Program-made: the position numbers and the translations under genes
From: Chaenocephalus aceratus
Taxonomy: Eukaryota; Chordata; Actinopteri; Perciformes; Channichthyidae
Length of the DNA stretch: 64,000 nucleotides
NCBI GenBank assembly: GCA_023974075.1
Contig: JAMFTG010000342.1
Coordinates: 1 to 64,000, forward strand
Direction: 5' to 3'
In this document: positions 11,272 to 23,655 of the stretch, in pieces
Position numbering within the stretch: position 1 is the stretch's first letter
Layout: each line of letters starts with the position of its first letter
The notes under the pieces: model-generated
Told to the model about the DNA's origin: nothing
The model's input: the letters and a program-made list of their open reading frames with translations, nothing else
Databases searched by the model: none

Positions 11272-14200
11272 GACAGAATAATCGCCCCAGAGGAGATCTG
11301 CTTTTGGCGTGTTGAGTCGGTGCTTCTTCGCTCTGCAAAACAAGTAAAGATTACCAACTGCACATCCACAACATTTGTTCAGACTCGGTCACTTACCCTT
11401 TTTTACACCTGCAGGTCTTGAGTAGCTCTGACCTGGAGGATGCACACACTGGCCTCTGCAGGAACCATCTGCCTGGCTGCTTGAGTCACAAATCACTGCA
11501 TCACAGTGGACATAGATCTGTGGACGGACAGGATGATTGATTACACGTGGCTACATGCAGCAGTGGCCAAAAGACTCCAGATTTGGATTTACAAGTACTT
11601 ACCTGGTCTTTCAGAACCTCGTCATCTTTAGTGAAAGTGAACATCTTTACAGAGAAGCGCTTGATGTGGGACGGGACTAAAACTCTGGAGTCACTCACAA
11701 CGGGATGGAAAATGGTTGCATAGCTGTCATTGCGATTCTCACAGCTAGTGAAGGAATTCCAAAGTTAAAATAAAGCAGCAGTTACACAAATGAAATGAGA
11801 GTAGTTAGTAGTTAGTTTTGCACAACATTACCTGTCCACAATGATGTCCCAGCTTGGGAGAGATGTCCTATCTTCATAAAGGGTTGCCCAACAGTTCTCA
11901 GCAATGAGTTCCAAGTGTGGGTCGGTAGAATGCTTCAGCTCCACCTCAAAATACAGCGGCTGCTGCAGATATTTCACCACTGGATAATCCTCTGCTTGGT
12001 AGAAGAGCCCGTAGGATGGATCTGCAGGAGAAGAGTCCCGTTAGAGACAGGAGGCCTGGACATTTACAGTTTCATTTCAAACCTGTATTTAATCAGATCG
12101 GTCCCTTGAGATCATAAGTCTCTTTTTCAATGGAGACCTGCAAACGGTGTTTTGTATGCATGAACAAGATGTTGTAACATTCCACCATGCCTTGGGAAAG
12201 CCTCATCTGCACCATCAGCTGCCCGGTGCCGATCTCTGCAGCGGGCTCATGGGTTCTTGGTTTAGCGCTGAAGGCAACAGTCTGAGTCTCATTGACCACA
12301 TAGAAGCAGGAGATGGTTTGCCTATTGGGGGAAAAAAAAAATATATAAATGCATACATTGAAGGTGTTCATCTCCAATTAGACATAATCAAATATTTTAC
12401 CTGTAATCGGGATCAACTGGTGATGTGTTGGCTGCTGCTTTGGCGTTGTTGTAAGACAGGCGGATCTCATTTTCATACATCATGTAGTTGTCAAAGAACT
12501 ATTCAACAACAAACACGCATTAACATTTGACAAAAAACCCTTTGATATTTAACTGTGATTCACACTCACCGTTCTGGTGGTTCCACAGGTATCCACACTG
12601 AAGGAGACATATGCACCGCGATCGTCGCTGAACTGTGGTGTGCAGGACTGGTCCTTTAGCGTCAGCTGACTTGGCTTCAGATTACGAGTCGATTCGACCT
12701 TCACAGCCACAGCGGTCATTGTGCCATTGGGGTGGCACTCTGGAGGAAGAAGCAGGCAGTGTGTAAAGCAACACACATCCATCAATTAAAGCAGCAAATA
12801 TACTTCCATGTTCCATCTTACCTGTTGCTTTCAAGGGGAAGTAGCACGCCAGATAGAGATCAGCAAGCACCCAGTCGTTTGCACGATCCAACAGAAGCAG
12901 GTCAATTCTGGATTTGACTGATTCTGCAGTGAGCAGCTGTGGAAAAGAAAGTAAAGTTAGCCAATGCAGAAGATCTATGGTGTGATTTTGTAGTTTTGAC
13001 ATACCTCGAAAACAGCGTCCTTGGCAGTGTATGGCAGAATGAGGCTGAGGTGTGTGCCGTTCTCATAGAAATTGTAGTCTTCAGCCATCTCAGCCGTCAG
13101 CTCTCGAGGTCCAACGATAGCCTTGAAATTAGAGCCGTGACTCCCGAACTTCACGATGATGAGAAACTGGTTCTGGTCACAGGTGCCAGCCATGATGGGT
13201 AGCACTAGAGCAGCAAAACAGGCATTATCCATTTGATTGTGTAGCTTTTACTCAAATACGTTTTATTTAATTTTAGAAAACACAATTTGGATGAAGATAT
13301 TGTCAAAAGCAAATTCAATATGATCTCACCAATATCCTGCAGAGAGGCCTGCAGGTCGACCGGGAGACCAAAAGGAGTTTCTTCAGGCAGGACGATCAAC
13401 CCAAAGATCAGAGGGAGGAAGTAGGATGTAACCAAGCGCTCGGGATTCTGCAACAAATGAAATAAAAGCTCAGCAACACTGAAAATATGCTGGTACAAAG
13501 TGATATTTTGAATCTATAATGTCATACATGTTTTAAGACAACATCGGCATCAAAGGACACTTGAAGAGAGAAGCTCTTGAGCCATTAGCCAAGCTGTGTT
13601 CCTGGACTGTGAAGCCTTTGGCATTGCTCTCCTCAACAGTGAGGACCCCGGTGGAGAAGGTGATGTTCCTCAGCTCAACGTCATGGAGGAAGGTTCCCAA
13701 GAGAACGCTGAACACCCGAGTCTCTGGGACAGTGTCTGAGGAACAGAAAGTGGCAGGTTTACAACCTCTAAACCAGCCTCAATATAGATAGAGAAACATT
13801 GAGTAGTTGGCTTGAGTGCCATTTAAAAAAACAAAAAAAAGTGCCCTTTGTAAGCAAAAGTAGATTTTGTACTTGGCATCAAATCCCATCCAAACACACC
13901 ATTTTGCAAAAACTGAAGACTTTATTTAGAAAATGTGATTTACCATCCTGGATTCGGGGAGATTGAGGCATCAGAGGGGTCATGATGGGGAACAAAACCT
14001 TGTATCTGGTATCATCTTGGGTGTCATCTTCCCTCCGCAGTACCTCGAGCATGGGCTCCACAAAGTAGGTGATGTGGTACTGGTAATCTGGGGCATGGCT
14101 CTGCAATAATTCATGACATTTCAATAAAACGTGCAAATGCACTAGTGACTCTTGCATCTCTAATCTAGAGATTTCCCCAACCTTGTAGTAACCATCAGGC

Positions 14201-16125
14201 GAGCCCACTGGGATCTCGACGACGATGTGGAAGTCTGTGGTGCTCAGTGTGTACCCCCGTGCGGCCATCTGAGATCTATCAAGCCTCTGCCCTTTGATTC
14301 CCATGTGCATTTCTGAGACTGTAATTCTGCCGTCCAACAGAGGAGTCACACGGCGAGGTACGTGCCAAGAGATCATATCCTCGGTGAAGAGGACGCCACC
14401 TGTTGATGACAAAATGGAGCTGTTGAGGTTAACTGTACAACAATTAAGCTCACTGTGAAGGCAATATGTTGCTCAGGACTCACCTTTGGGACAAGCAGCT
14501 GCCAAGTTCACTACATTCAGACCCTGTGGTGCCATGTAGTAGGCGCTCACCCTGAACACTTCCATGGGGACTCCAGCCACCTAGAGAGGAGAAGTTTAAT
14601 ATAATTGACAAGGAGGGAGAGGAAAGAAACACTGTATAGGAGTGTGTTGCTTACATCCTCTGAATAAGTCTCTGCTGTATTGTACGGGCTTCGCATAACC
14701 AGACGACTAGAGGTAGTTTTGGCAGCGTAGCCGGCTTGTTCAGCCTCTTGCAACACCATGGCCACTGGTTCTGGGGTGTAAAACGTCATCTTCCAGATAC
14801 CTTGTGATGCACCAGAGGCCTACAGGAAAGAACACATAATAATTAAATCCTCATTGGTGTAGGGTGGAATTAAACTGTAGTATCTGAACGGTTTCATTCA
14901 ACATACTTCAAGCTTGGCGTTGAGCTTCTCGTCTTTACCATCCCGAGTCTGACCCTTAGCTTCAGCATCGAGGTTAGCCATGTGGTGCGAAACCTAAAAC
15001 AGAAGATGGTGGTTTTAGCATTCGTTTCCATACACACAAGATGGTGGACTCATCAATATAAAGATGACCTACTTCCATGTAGTTCCTGTCACAGAGGATC
15101 TACCTGGAGGCCCAGCGAGTGTAGCTGCAAGTCTGAGACACGTCATGACTGACCACGTCTAATGGATTCTCGCCGTACATCTGGAGTCTCAAGCCAACGT
15201 TAAATGTAGCATCATCCTATAAATATAAAAAAAACTAAATTAAGTGAAACTCCAATATTCTTTGGTTCCAGCTTCTTTGTCATTGAACATGTAATATCCT
15301 TGCCTTCAGGGACACATTTGAAGTCTAAATGGATATTTGTGAATGTAACAAACAAGTCCAGAAAGTACCCAGTAGATTCATTGAGGAATACAGTTGTGAG
15401 TGGAGCAGTGCTAATATTTTAGGGATGTACCAAACAAAAAGGGAAATGTACTTTGGGTCTTTTAACAGTAAGGGGTTTGTTTGTTGAGCCATTAATTCAG
15501 TCACTTGAGACAGAATTAGCACAGCTACACTTGGTAGAAAATTACATTGAATGCTGTTAAACCACTTTAGCTCAAACAAACCTTGTTGTCCACAAAGCAG
15601 CCCATGAGGGAGGTGTAGATTCTGGTGTTACCCCACGGGTCAGACTCCATGCTGTATCCACACTGAGCAGCCATGCTAGGTGTTAACAAAATGTGCTTGG
15701 TGCCATCTGAGGGGAGACAATAAGCTTTGTCAGGGACCCCTTTCCTCAGTGATGAACCAATCAGCTGCATTATTAGCAGTTAATACTTACCGATAGCCTC
15801 TACCTCAAGCTGGTTTCCCACTGCTAAAGCCTTGTCCAACGACAGTCATACATTGCGCAGTACCTTAACCCACTGCCTGTTAAAAGAAAAGGCTTGTGAG
15901 GAGAATGTAAACCGACTTAATATGCTGTGTAAAATTACTTGATGAGAATTGAAGCTTACTTGACAGCGAATTTAGCTTCACATTAGGCCTGGCTTGACAC
16001 AAGATGATAGCTGCAGCCATCCATAACAAACTGGAACACATAAAACATCATTTAGAGACAATTAAGTACACACATAGAAAGAAATCTACAAGAAATGTAA
16101 CTTACATGTTCCCAAGCCTCAGCAT
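11272..16125 (-). pseudogene. zpax: ZPAX-like egg-envelope gene, copy A, with three disabling changes
   Basis: Same 21-exon layout as copy B (28177-33121). Start codon at 16125, first exon 16106-16125 with a good GTAAGT donor, stop at 11272-11274. Three changes break the reading frame. Exon 3 (about 15797-15882) has a rearranged stretch that is 10 bases shorter than in copies B and C (around 15847-15862), which shifts the frame and meets TAG in the same exon. Exon 5 has GAG to TAG at 15100-15102. Exon 11 has lost one base near 13579. The ZP module exons near the 3' end (12.7-11.4 kb) are otherwise open, and splice sites look intact. Pseudogene status is likely; assembly error could explain the single-base loss, less easily the rest. 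ZPAX assignment rests on the exon-3/4 residues and total length. Confidence 0.8.
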
Positions 16126-16243
16126 GTTGCAGTAAAACCAAAAAGAATACAGTCAGTAACAGAGCTTGGCAATGTCCAGCACACCTTCCAACAAAACCAC
16201 AAGTCTAAAAGGAAGGGGACTGGATGATTAACTGAGACATCAG

Positions 16244-16282
16244 CAGCTGCTTTATATTCCACTTAACGACAAAGCACAGGTG
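16244..16282 (-). promoter_or_regulatory. Putative promoter of ZP copy A: TATA box and two E-boxes
   Basis: On the minus strand AATATAAA (16251-16258) lies about 125 bp upstream of the ATG, with CAGCTG (16244-16249) and CACCTG (16277-16282) beside it. ZP genes in vertebrates are known to use E-boxes bound by the oocyte factor FIGLA; use of these sites here is inference. Confidence 0.5.
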
Positions 16283-16296
16283 AGGCTTGTTAAGGA

Positions 16297-16297
<1 letters not shown>

Positions 16298-16349
<52 letters not shown>
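16298..16349. repeat. (CA)n microsatellite upstream of ZP copy A
   Basis: An uninterrupted CA run of about 52 bp lies just upstream of the putative promoter. The same position holds about 187 bp in copy B and about 289 bp in copy C. Confidence 0.95.
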
Positions 16350-16353
<4 letters not shown>

Positions 16354-16848
16354 AGCTGATGTATGCTAGTTATAAGAACATTAACACATTTGTATGGAAG
16401 GAAAAACACATTTAGTGTAAATATTATTGTTCAGCAAAAGTAGATTTGTATTTGATATATATTACTTTTTTATATTTGAAGAAGCAACACAATAATCCAC
16501 AGTTAATAATAAATTAAACTTTTCCTTAAAATCACATGTGCTTTTGATTTCTCCTTTGAGCCTCCTTATAATGACTGTAATATAACACTTGATTATTGTT
16601 TGTATATATTCTCAAACCACTAAGGATGCTCTAACATTTATTACAGACAGTAAAACCCGAGCTCATCGTTTCACCCGGGTCGATTTTGCTCTGTCCAATT
16701 ATGCAATGATATATGTTCATGTATGAGGCCATAACAATATGTTCCAACTGGAAGAGTGTTGAGTCAGTGCAGAAGAAGGAATAATCAATGCTCTGCTTAA
16801 CAAAAACCATATCAAAATGTCCCTGTGGGATTTCTATTTGGTTTCATA

Positions 16849-17213
16849 AGCCGCGTTCACACTGCGGTACTTTTCCCACAAAGGTTCATGCGAACTTAGT
16901 TCATGCGAACTCTTTAGTCTCTCTGCGTTTCTGCGCTGGGCTAATGCTAATAATGCTAATGCGAGGATAATAAAATGGCGGCTTCACAAAACTTTTGGGA
17001 GTTTTTACGGGGCGTGGTTTGCAATTCGCCCAGCCAATCAGGAATATAGCTCTTTCCTCAAAAAAGAGCCGCTCGAAAGTCCCTGCTCTCTAGCAGCGGG
17101 TAAAAAGGTTTGCATGAACTACTTTTAGTACCGGCTCTTTTTGGTGTGAACGCGATCATGAACTAAGTTCGCATGAACCTTTGTGGGAAAAGTACCGCAG
17201 TGTGAACGCGGCT
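16849..17213. mobile_element. MITE, 365 bp, with long terminal inverted repeats
   Basis: The ends AGCCGCGTTCACACTGCGGT and ACCGCAGTGTGAACGCGGCT are perfect inverted complements, and the inverted match continues inward for over 50 bp. The element is flanked by ATA on both sides (16846-16848, 17214-17216). Copies B (near 34000) and C (near 50460) show the uninterrupted site TTTCATAGGTTC, so this is a clean insertion into copy A. The 3-bp duplication suggests a PIF/Harbinger-like mobiliser, though ATA is not the usual TWA. It has no coding capacity. Confidence 0.9.
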
Positions 17214-17420
17214 ATAGGTTCAAACTGAATGTTTTTGCAGCAATAGTTTTATTTTCATTGTTTCTGTTCCTTGTGTAGGTTATTTTGTATGTGGTTTGTG
17301 TTTACTTTAAGGTTCATCTTCATTCTGATATCTTTAATCAAAGGGTTCATGTTCGGATCAAATACAATTCCAATTTTCTATACGATAGCTGTACATTATT
17401 GTAAATAATTTAATTGAATG

Positions 17421-17621
17421 TCCTAGATGTGCCAGGGAGAGTTATAGAAGAAATAGATAGTGTAGTGAATTAGTTCTTGAGGGAGGGGAAAGGGGTAAGA
17501 ATAGCAAGAGAAGTGTTGGAGAATGAGTATAGGGATGGAGGGTTAAGATTAGTTAACTTAACGAGGAAGGTAAACACGTTGAGAGTGAAGAAGGTAATAA
17601 AATACCTAACAAATAAAGTGC
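17421..17621 (+). mobile_element. Tx1-type LINE fragment, copy A part 1
   Basis: This matches 34203-34395 of copy B nearly base for base and encodes the same segment of a LINE ORF2 C-terminal region (GLRLVNLTRKVNTLRVKKV). Homology to B stops abruptly at about 17621, after ACAAATAAA, where a different transposon remnant begins. Confidence 0.7.
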
Positions 17622-17639
17622 TATTTTTTTTACAAGTGG

Positions 17640-18520
17640 GGGGTGGACCAAACATCCTTTAGGGGGGTTGTCGCCTCCTCTAGGGGGGTCCAGGGGCATG
17701 CTCCCCCCGGGAAGAATCTTTTTTTAAATATTGAAGTTAAAAGCATCAATCTGGTGCACTTTGAGAGCAACATTAACCCTACCTTAATAATACCTTAAAG
17801 GGGACATATCATGCTATATTTGAACAATATATTGTAGGGCCATACCTATATAAAGTATATAAATAGTTTTTCTTTCAAAATACCAAACAGATTCTGCATT
17901 TTAGCCATGCCTCATTTCGCTCTATTTGCTCTTTCCAGCGCTGTTTTTGCAGGGGGCTGATTCTGTGAGCTGCACCACGCCCCCCTGCAGGAGAGGGGCG
18001 CGTGCTCTGAGATCAGCTGCTGGGCTGCAGCGGGGAGAAGAGGGGGAGAAAAAGAGATCTCCGTCCTCCGTGTTTTATTCTTATATTATTATATTATTAT
18101 AAGTCGTTATTCATTTGTTTTAAAGCTCAATAAATAACAAAGAAGACCTTTGACCGGCACTTTTCTAATTTTGTCCGGAAGATTTAAACTTTAACGGACA
18201 TGTTGACCGGCGAAATAAAAATCTAACTGAAACTCTGCCGCCCGGTCCCCTCGTTCCTTGGAAGAGCCGGAGAGGAGGGTGTTTGTCTTCTACTGGTGGA
18301 CTACCGGAGAGAATTACAGCGAGGGAGGGATTGCATTGAATTACAGCAGCGGGAGCAAACGCTTGCCTCGGGGAGGGAGAAAAAGAGCCAGAGCAGAGTA
18401 TAAACAGAAGGGCAACCATGCGCGGGAAGTCTTCTTTGCTGCTTTTGTGGCAGACTACAGCGCCACTTACAGGCCTAGCATATGTACTACAGCGTCTCCA
18501 GCGCAATGGCCGGCCGTGGC
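17640..18520. mobile_element. Remnants of non-autonomous DNA transposons
   Basis: A G/C-rich stretch (17640-17712) with repeated AGGGGGGT is followed at about 17797 by TTAAAGGGGACATATCATGC, a terminus I recognise as a common teleost non-autonomous element end. I found no matching inverted terminus within the window. The small open frames here (18258-18623) have no domain. The stretch is interrupted at 18520 by the hAT element described next and resumes at 19482-19621. Confidence 0.45.
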
Positions 18521-19481
18521 TAGTGCTGCGTACCTGGACTCACATTCAGGTTCAGGTCCGGACTCAAGTCCAGAGGTTCAGGTTCAGAACCCATGGCTCG
18601 TGTCAAGTTGTGTGAGTAACTAAAGTGAACTTATTGTGAGCTAATTATCAATTGAAAATTAACTCATAATCAACTCAAATTCAAACTCATCAGGTTTATT
18701 GTGTGTTCCAACTTGTGTCTACATTTCTCTACAAAGTACAAATGTAAAAAAAACACTTTTTGCCACTTAGTCTACAAATGACTTATGACAGCAACTACAG
18801 TGAACTACTACAAAGTTCAAACATGTATTTCATTTACCAAACTAAAGTAACCAAACAGTCCCTGAGCTGACTGAGCCTAAATCCCTAAAACGTTGCTGAA
18901 AGGTAGAGTGTAGAGTAGACTATACGCATTACACACCTACTATACAGTATAGGCTACACTGTAGGTACTGTACTGTCTGTACACCATGTATTTTCTACAA
19001 TTCTACATGTGTACATTATACAGTACATACTACATACATAGTGATGTATATAAATACTGTTAGAAATTAAAATCAATGTTGATATGGCGTAATTTTGAAT
19101 TAAATACACTATTTAATGTAAATCAGTTTTATTCTGAAAAAACCGGAAGTTCACACTATTAACTTAATACTTTTATTCTGAAAATTATTCACTTCCGGTT
19201 AGCATTAGCATGTGGCGAAATGCTACGTTTTCAAACCGTGAATCAAAGGTGAAATGACATGTGATGTTGTACACTGAGCACACTAGGATTAGCACTCATT
19301 TATTGACGCTGAATAACGTTTATCAGGGAATGTTTAAATAACCACAGACACCAGAATATACGTAAGTGCTAGTTTTTTTGCGAGTCCAAGTACCGGTTCC
19401 CGACGTTCCGGTTTTAACCGGACTTGAACCGAAACTTTTTACAAGTCCAGTACCGGTTCGGCGTACCGGTACGCAGCACTA
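18521..19481. mobile_element. hAT-type non-autonomous element, 961 bp
   Basis: Ends TAGTGCTGCGTACC and GGTACGCAGCACTA are inverted complements, flanked by the 8-bp direct duplication GCCGTGGC (18513-18520 and 19482-19489). An 8-bp target duplication is the hAT signature. The interior has no open transposase frame; it carries GGACTC/CCGGTTC-rich subterminal repeats at both ends and AT-rich filler. Confidence 0.85.
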
Positions 19482-19938
19482 GCCGTGGCCCAACCCCACA
19501 TTCCCCTGATAGGTGGAGAATTTACCAATAATTCAAGATCAGTCTGTATCAGATCCGTTGCAGCCCCGTTTTTAGAGATTTGGGTATGGAGGAAAAGAGA
19601 GAGGGTTGTGTTTTCTGACACTTGTGGCGCATTTCCACTGCAGCGGGTAGCCCCGTTTAAGCGTCCTGAACCATCCTCAAGCGGCCAGGCCAGTTTTTGG
19701 TGGCATTTCCATATAGCCTAGTACCGGCTAGCGGGTACTTTTTCCCTCTTTTTCCGGCCCCATAAAATCGTGGTTCTATCAGACCAGCCAGGGCTGTGAC
19801 GTCAACACTCAATGGCTGATTGGTCAGAGAGAATCGTCAGAGAGAATCGTCACAAGATCGCGCGCGAGATCATCCCTCGCGTCACATATATATCAAGAAG
19901 CAAGCTTGCAGCATTTTGTAAACGGAGGAGCTACAAAA

Positions 19939-21034
19939 ATGGCAACGTCGAAGAAAAGCACACCGTGGTCGACCGAGAAGGTGACGACGTTCCTACATCT
20001 CATTGGGGATGATACAATCCAGCGGGAGCTCGACGGAACAACGCGAAATGTGAAAGTGTTCCAGGATGTCTCTGCACAGATGTCCGAACGTGGATTTTCG
20101 AGGACTTTCCTGCGATGTAGGGAAAACGGCAACGGCTTTACTGGAGTCCCTGCAAGGTACGCTCACTTCTAACAAAGAAGTCTATTTTATCCTTACATTA
20201 ATGTTCGACAACCCGTGCTTTTATGGAGCCCCGAAGAGCTACATAGCTAGCTAAGGCAGATAGCCTTAGCTAGAGCTATTGTTTGCTAACACCATATATG
20301 CCATTGTTTACGTTCAGTTTTTCTTTTCTATAGTTGTTGTTGCTATTTAGTATTGTGCTGCAGTAGTTTGTGGAATTAACAAGTCATTTTACTGTTCTAG
20401 ATGATTACATTGGGACTCGTGAGGAGGAACATTCCCGAACAATGGTTGATGGCAGTGTTCCGTCCACATCGTCATCGAATCCAGAACGGACCCCAGCCGA
20501 AGAATCGACACCAACTCAACCACCAACACCGAGTGCCATCACGACACCGCAGCGTGTGGTTCTAGGTAAGAAATAGAAATGGCCAAACGACTGGAATTGT
20601 GTTTTGTTTTTTTAAAACCTTGGATCATCCATCGTCAGTAATTAAAATAAGCTATACCACTGTGTGGAAATGCTCTGTTACAAGTAAAGTCTTAGCTAGT
20701 AAGCAGCTAGTACAGTTGTGTGTGACATCCTATCATATACATATATTTATATTCATTATCAACAGGCTGGACATAATGTAATTCACTTTCACAATCATTG
20801 TAAACATCTAGGGCCAGAACTTTCTTTAGTTCACCTTTCTGTTGTTCTGTTTATACATGTTATTCTTATATCCTTGTGTGACCTGTACCTGTCCTGTGTT
20901 TTTTTCCTTATTGCTAATTATTATTATCTTATTGTCACCCAGGAAAGAGGAAACGAGGAGGAGAGGATCGGGCCCAGCAGGAACGGCACCATGACTGGGC
21001 AGCCGACGTGGCCCGTCTCCTCCGTGATACTTAA
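19939..21034 (+). pseudogene. Harbinger-associated Myb/SANT-like DNA-binding protein, probably frameshifted
   Basis: Harbinger elements encode a second protein with a Myb/SANT-like domain that helps the transposase enter the nucleus and bind DNA. Here exon 1 (19939-20156) encodes STPWSTEKVTTFLHLIGDD, an RNVKVFQDVS segment and GFSRTFLRCRE, the usual pattern of that domain. Exon 2 (20401-20565) is acidic and Ser/Thr/Pro-rich, and exon 3 (20943-21034) is basic (KRKRGG) and ends DTWAAD-like with TAA at 21032-21034. Splice signals are GTACGC/TTCTAG and GTAAGA/ACCCAG. The frame needed to join exon 1 to exon 2 differs from that of the Myb segment, so there is a frame break around 20120-20135. Function is by family. 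Confidence 0.6.
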
Positions 21035-22023
21035 AAAAACCTTAATAGTTATTGTACATTATATATTTTTTATCTAGTTAATTTTTAAATGCAACATTTG
21101 TACTTCCTTGTTTATTTATTTTCTTTAAAATGTTCATTTTATATTTACAATTCCATGTATATTTATGCTGGCTGCAATACAGTTTTACATTTTTTATTTG
21201 TATCGTTTAATGGCATGCCTTTTTTTGATACAACATTTTTTTTGTATTTTTATACTGCCATCAATAAAGCACTTCTTTGACTTATCTTATCTCTTGTTGA
21301 TAATGAATGGCACCCAACAGAAACAAATCAGATTTAGAGAATATATAAACATACATGAATTTATAAAGCAATAACAAACACCATCAGTTAGGAAAAAGCC
21401 CCTTAGTTTTAAGAGATTTAAAGCAAGAAATTGAGTTTGCTAGCTTGAGGTCCTCCTCTAAAACATTATTACATGTTTATTTTGTAATAGTATTAAGAAT
21501 ACATGATAAATACATAATACATGTAGAAATTGCTCAATTGTAATACCCTCGTTCTACTAGACTCAAACAACACATTCCTTATATACTTCAAAGACGAGAG
21601 AACAAAATAAACCTATAACCCATTCAAGCAAGCTTTTAACATGTCTAGAAGAAAGATTGAGGTTATATTTATATTATTTTATGTTGTGGATACTTTAGTC
21701 TCTATCCATGTTTACAATTGTCCACACTATTTTACACTTGCATTTATGAATATAGTTTTGCTGTGTTTTACACTTTAGTATTTATGTTTATAGTTAGCTT
21801 TGATATTCGCTTAATTTATTAGAAAGATTTTCTTTTCATGATCTGATATTTCCTCAAATGTTCTTATTATGGGGCAGTACTTACTGGTGCTTGAAATTTA
21901 AATATTTACTAAATATTCAATTCAGATAAAATTTGTTTAAAACATTTGACAAACACATGTATATGCAAAAAAAAGATGTATTTATGTTCAATACAATGCA
22001 TATGTAGGTATTCAGGTAGCGCA

Positions 22024-22165
22024 TCAAACCCTCTCTGATGTCAGTGCCCTCCTCCTCTGCACCTTGAGACTCTGCTGCTGGTGCATTCCACCATCATCAT
22101 AGTCCTCTCCATGACTCTCGCAGACGTTATGCAGAGCACAGCATGTCAGCACCATGGATTTCACA
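22024..22165 (-). pseudogene. Harbinger transposase, C-terminal remnant
   Basis: On the minus strand a short open stretch ending at TGA (22024-22026) reads with the pattern CCALHNVCESHGEDYDDGG. The C-x-LHN-x-CE motif is typical of the extreme C-terminus of Harbinger nucleases (DDE_Tnp_4). The catalytic DDE core is absent from this element, so it cannot encode an active enzyme. The stretch extends open upstream toward 22200 without a recognised domain. Confidence 0.6.
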
Positions 22166-22477
22166 ATAAACAAGAAAACGATCGCTTCCACATCCTCCAT
22201 TGTTGTGTGTGTTTTGTGAGTTGTGTCGCATTGAAAATGACGCCACTGCAGTTTTACCCAGCGTCGCTCCGCCCAAAAAGCCCGCCAAAAAGCCGACGCC
22301 CCGCCTACACTGCGTTGCTACCCCAGGTCCTAAACTGTAATGAAAATGCGCCACGGCCTGGGACGGCCAGCGAGGCAGCCCGAGGCCTGAGCGAGGACGC
22401 TTAGGGACGCTTAAACGGGGCTACCCCGCTGCAGTGGAAATGCGCCATTGGTGAGTTCCTTGGAACACCGGGGACTA

Positions 22478-22570
22478 GGGGTGTAACGGTTCACAGAAGT
22501 CACGGTTCGGTTCGTACCTCGGTTTGGGGGTCACGGTTCGGTACGGTTCGGTACAACAAGAAAAAGCAAA
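22478..22570 (+). mobile_element. hAT-like terminus (TAGGGGTGTAACGG)
   Basis: TAGGGGTGTAACGGTTCAC followed by short direct repeats of CACGGTTCGGT is a familiar teleost hAT-like end. I could not find the opposite end, so the right limit is unknown. From 22570 to 23550 I see no gene; small open frames there have no domain. Confidence 0.5.
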
Positions 22571-23559
22571 AAAAAGTCCCAAATGTATAATTCCAGGTTT
22601 GTTGTTATTTACTTTTGAACAGTAGTGCAAGTTTCAGTTTCAAAATAAGGAACTCTGACATTTTGAATAATTAACTGTATTAAACAGTTAAAAACAAACC
22701 ACACACACTCAGATGGCCATAGTATCTATAATGGCTGATGTCAAACAAAAAGGTTTCATCAAGCTGTAAAACTAAAAAGAATGTCTTGAAAATATTACAT
22801 CATAAATAATAAGAAAGTGTTTCAAGTCGTTGAAAAAATATGCCAAAAGCTTCCGTTATTTATTTTGGTCTCACGGCTCTCATGTCTGTTGGCTTCTTAA
22901 AAACAGCGGGGATCAGCTGTTGAACTGCTGTTGTCTTTTGCCGGGCTCCGGTGATTGGCAAATCTGGGTGATGCCTTCTGATGTGATTTAGCATGTTTGG
23001 CGTGTGTTTCCATTAGCATACCGCACCGCAATCGAACAACGCCGACACACCGTCCTCTTCCGATCCACTGCGTATTGCTTATCATTTTTATAGATCTATT
23101 CTCATCCAACATCTTTGTTTGTGACGTAAAGAGTGTAAGAGTCACGTTTCTGAATCGGGCACTCTGAGTGGATGCAGTCACAGCCAATCGGATTCAGAGT
23201 GTTGCCTGTCAGTTCCGTTGGCTGTCAGTTCCGTTGCTATGATTCCGTTGTTATGTGTACTGAAACGAGAGCCGGTATAATTCCACGCGCGAAAACAAAA
23301 TAAAAATTGGAATACGTTATTTTAGTGTCTTAAAAGTAGACTGAGGTATGAAGGGTTAACGTTACATCTTAGAATAATTTTTAGTCATGTTCTGTATACA
23401 TACTAACATATAAGGGTATTGACTTAGTGTGGTTTATCTTTTTGTCGCTGCTTTTAATTTAAACTGAGCTGTTGTGTTCATCAGTAAAGTGGAACTTCTG
23501 TGTGAACTATTCATATCTTAAACTGCACTTTAATGTTTCTTTTATTATCTTTTACTGTT

Positions 23560-23655
23560 TTTAAATGCCTTTGTCTGAATGTCTTTCATTTTTGTAAAGC
23601 ACCTTGAATTGCCTTGTGTTGAAAGGTGCTATATAAATAAACTTGCCTTGCCTTG
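23560..23655 (+). mobile_element. LINE/SINE 3' tail
   Basis: TGTAAAGCACCTTGAATTGCC followed by GGTGCTATATAAATAAAC and a (TTGCC)n tail is the conserved 3' end used by fish L2/CR1-group LINEs and SINEs that share their tails. Only the tail is present. Between 23655 and 24143 I see nothing I can name beyond a T-rich run at 24045-24070. Confidence 0.55.

Larger units (their letters stand above)
19625..22447. mobile_element. PIF/Harbinger-like element, 2.8 kb, internally deleted
   Basis: Terminal inverted repeats of over 40 bp: TGGCGCATTTCCACTGCAGC at the left and its exact complement at the right end, flanked by TTG on both sides (19622-19624, 22448-22450). It carries a Myb/SANT-like gene on the plus strand and, convergent to it, only the C-terminal end of a Harbinger transposase on the minus strand. 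The 21.0-22.0 kb interior is AT-rich with no domain. It is therefore probably non-autonomous. Confidence 0.85.

Noticed and set aside
12147..12530. Plus-strand open frames across the ZP genes (12147, 12732, 12939, 13561, 28339, 29649 and others)
   Set aside because: They are antisense shadows of the minus-strand ZP exons and cross well-supported splice sites.
18258..18623. 121-codon open frame
   Set aside because: Lies within transposon-remnant sequence, is low in recognisable motifs and crosses the hAT insertion point at 18520.
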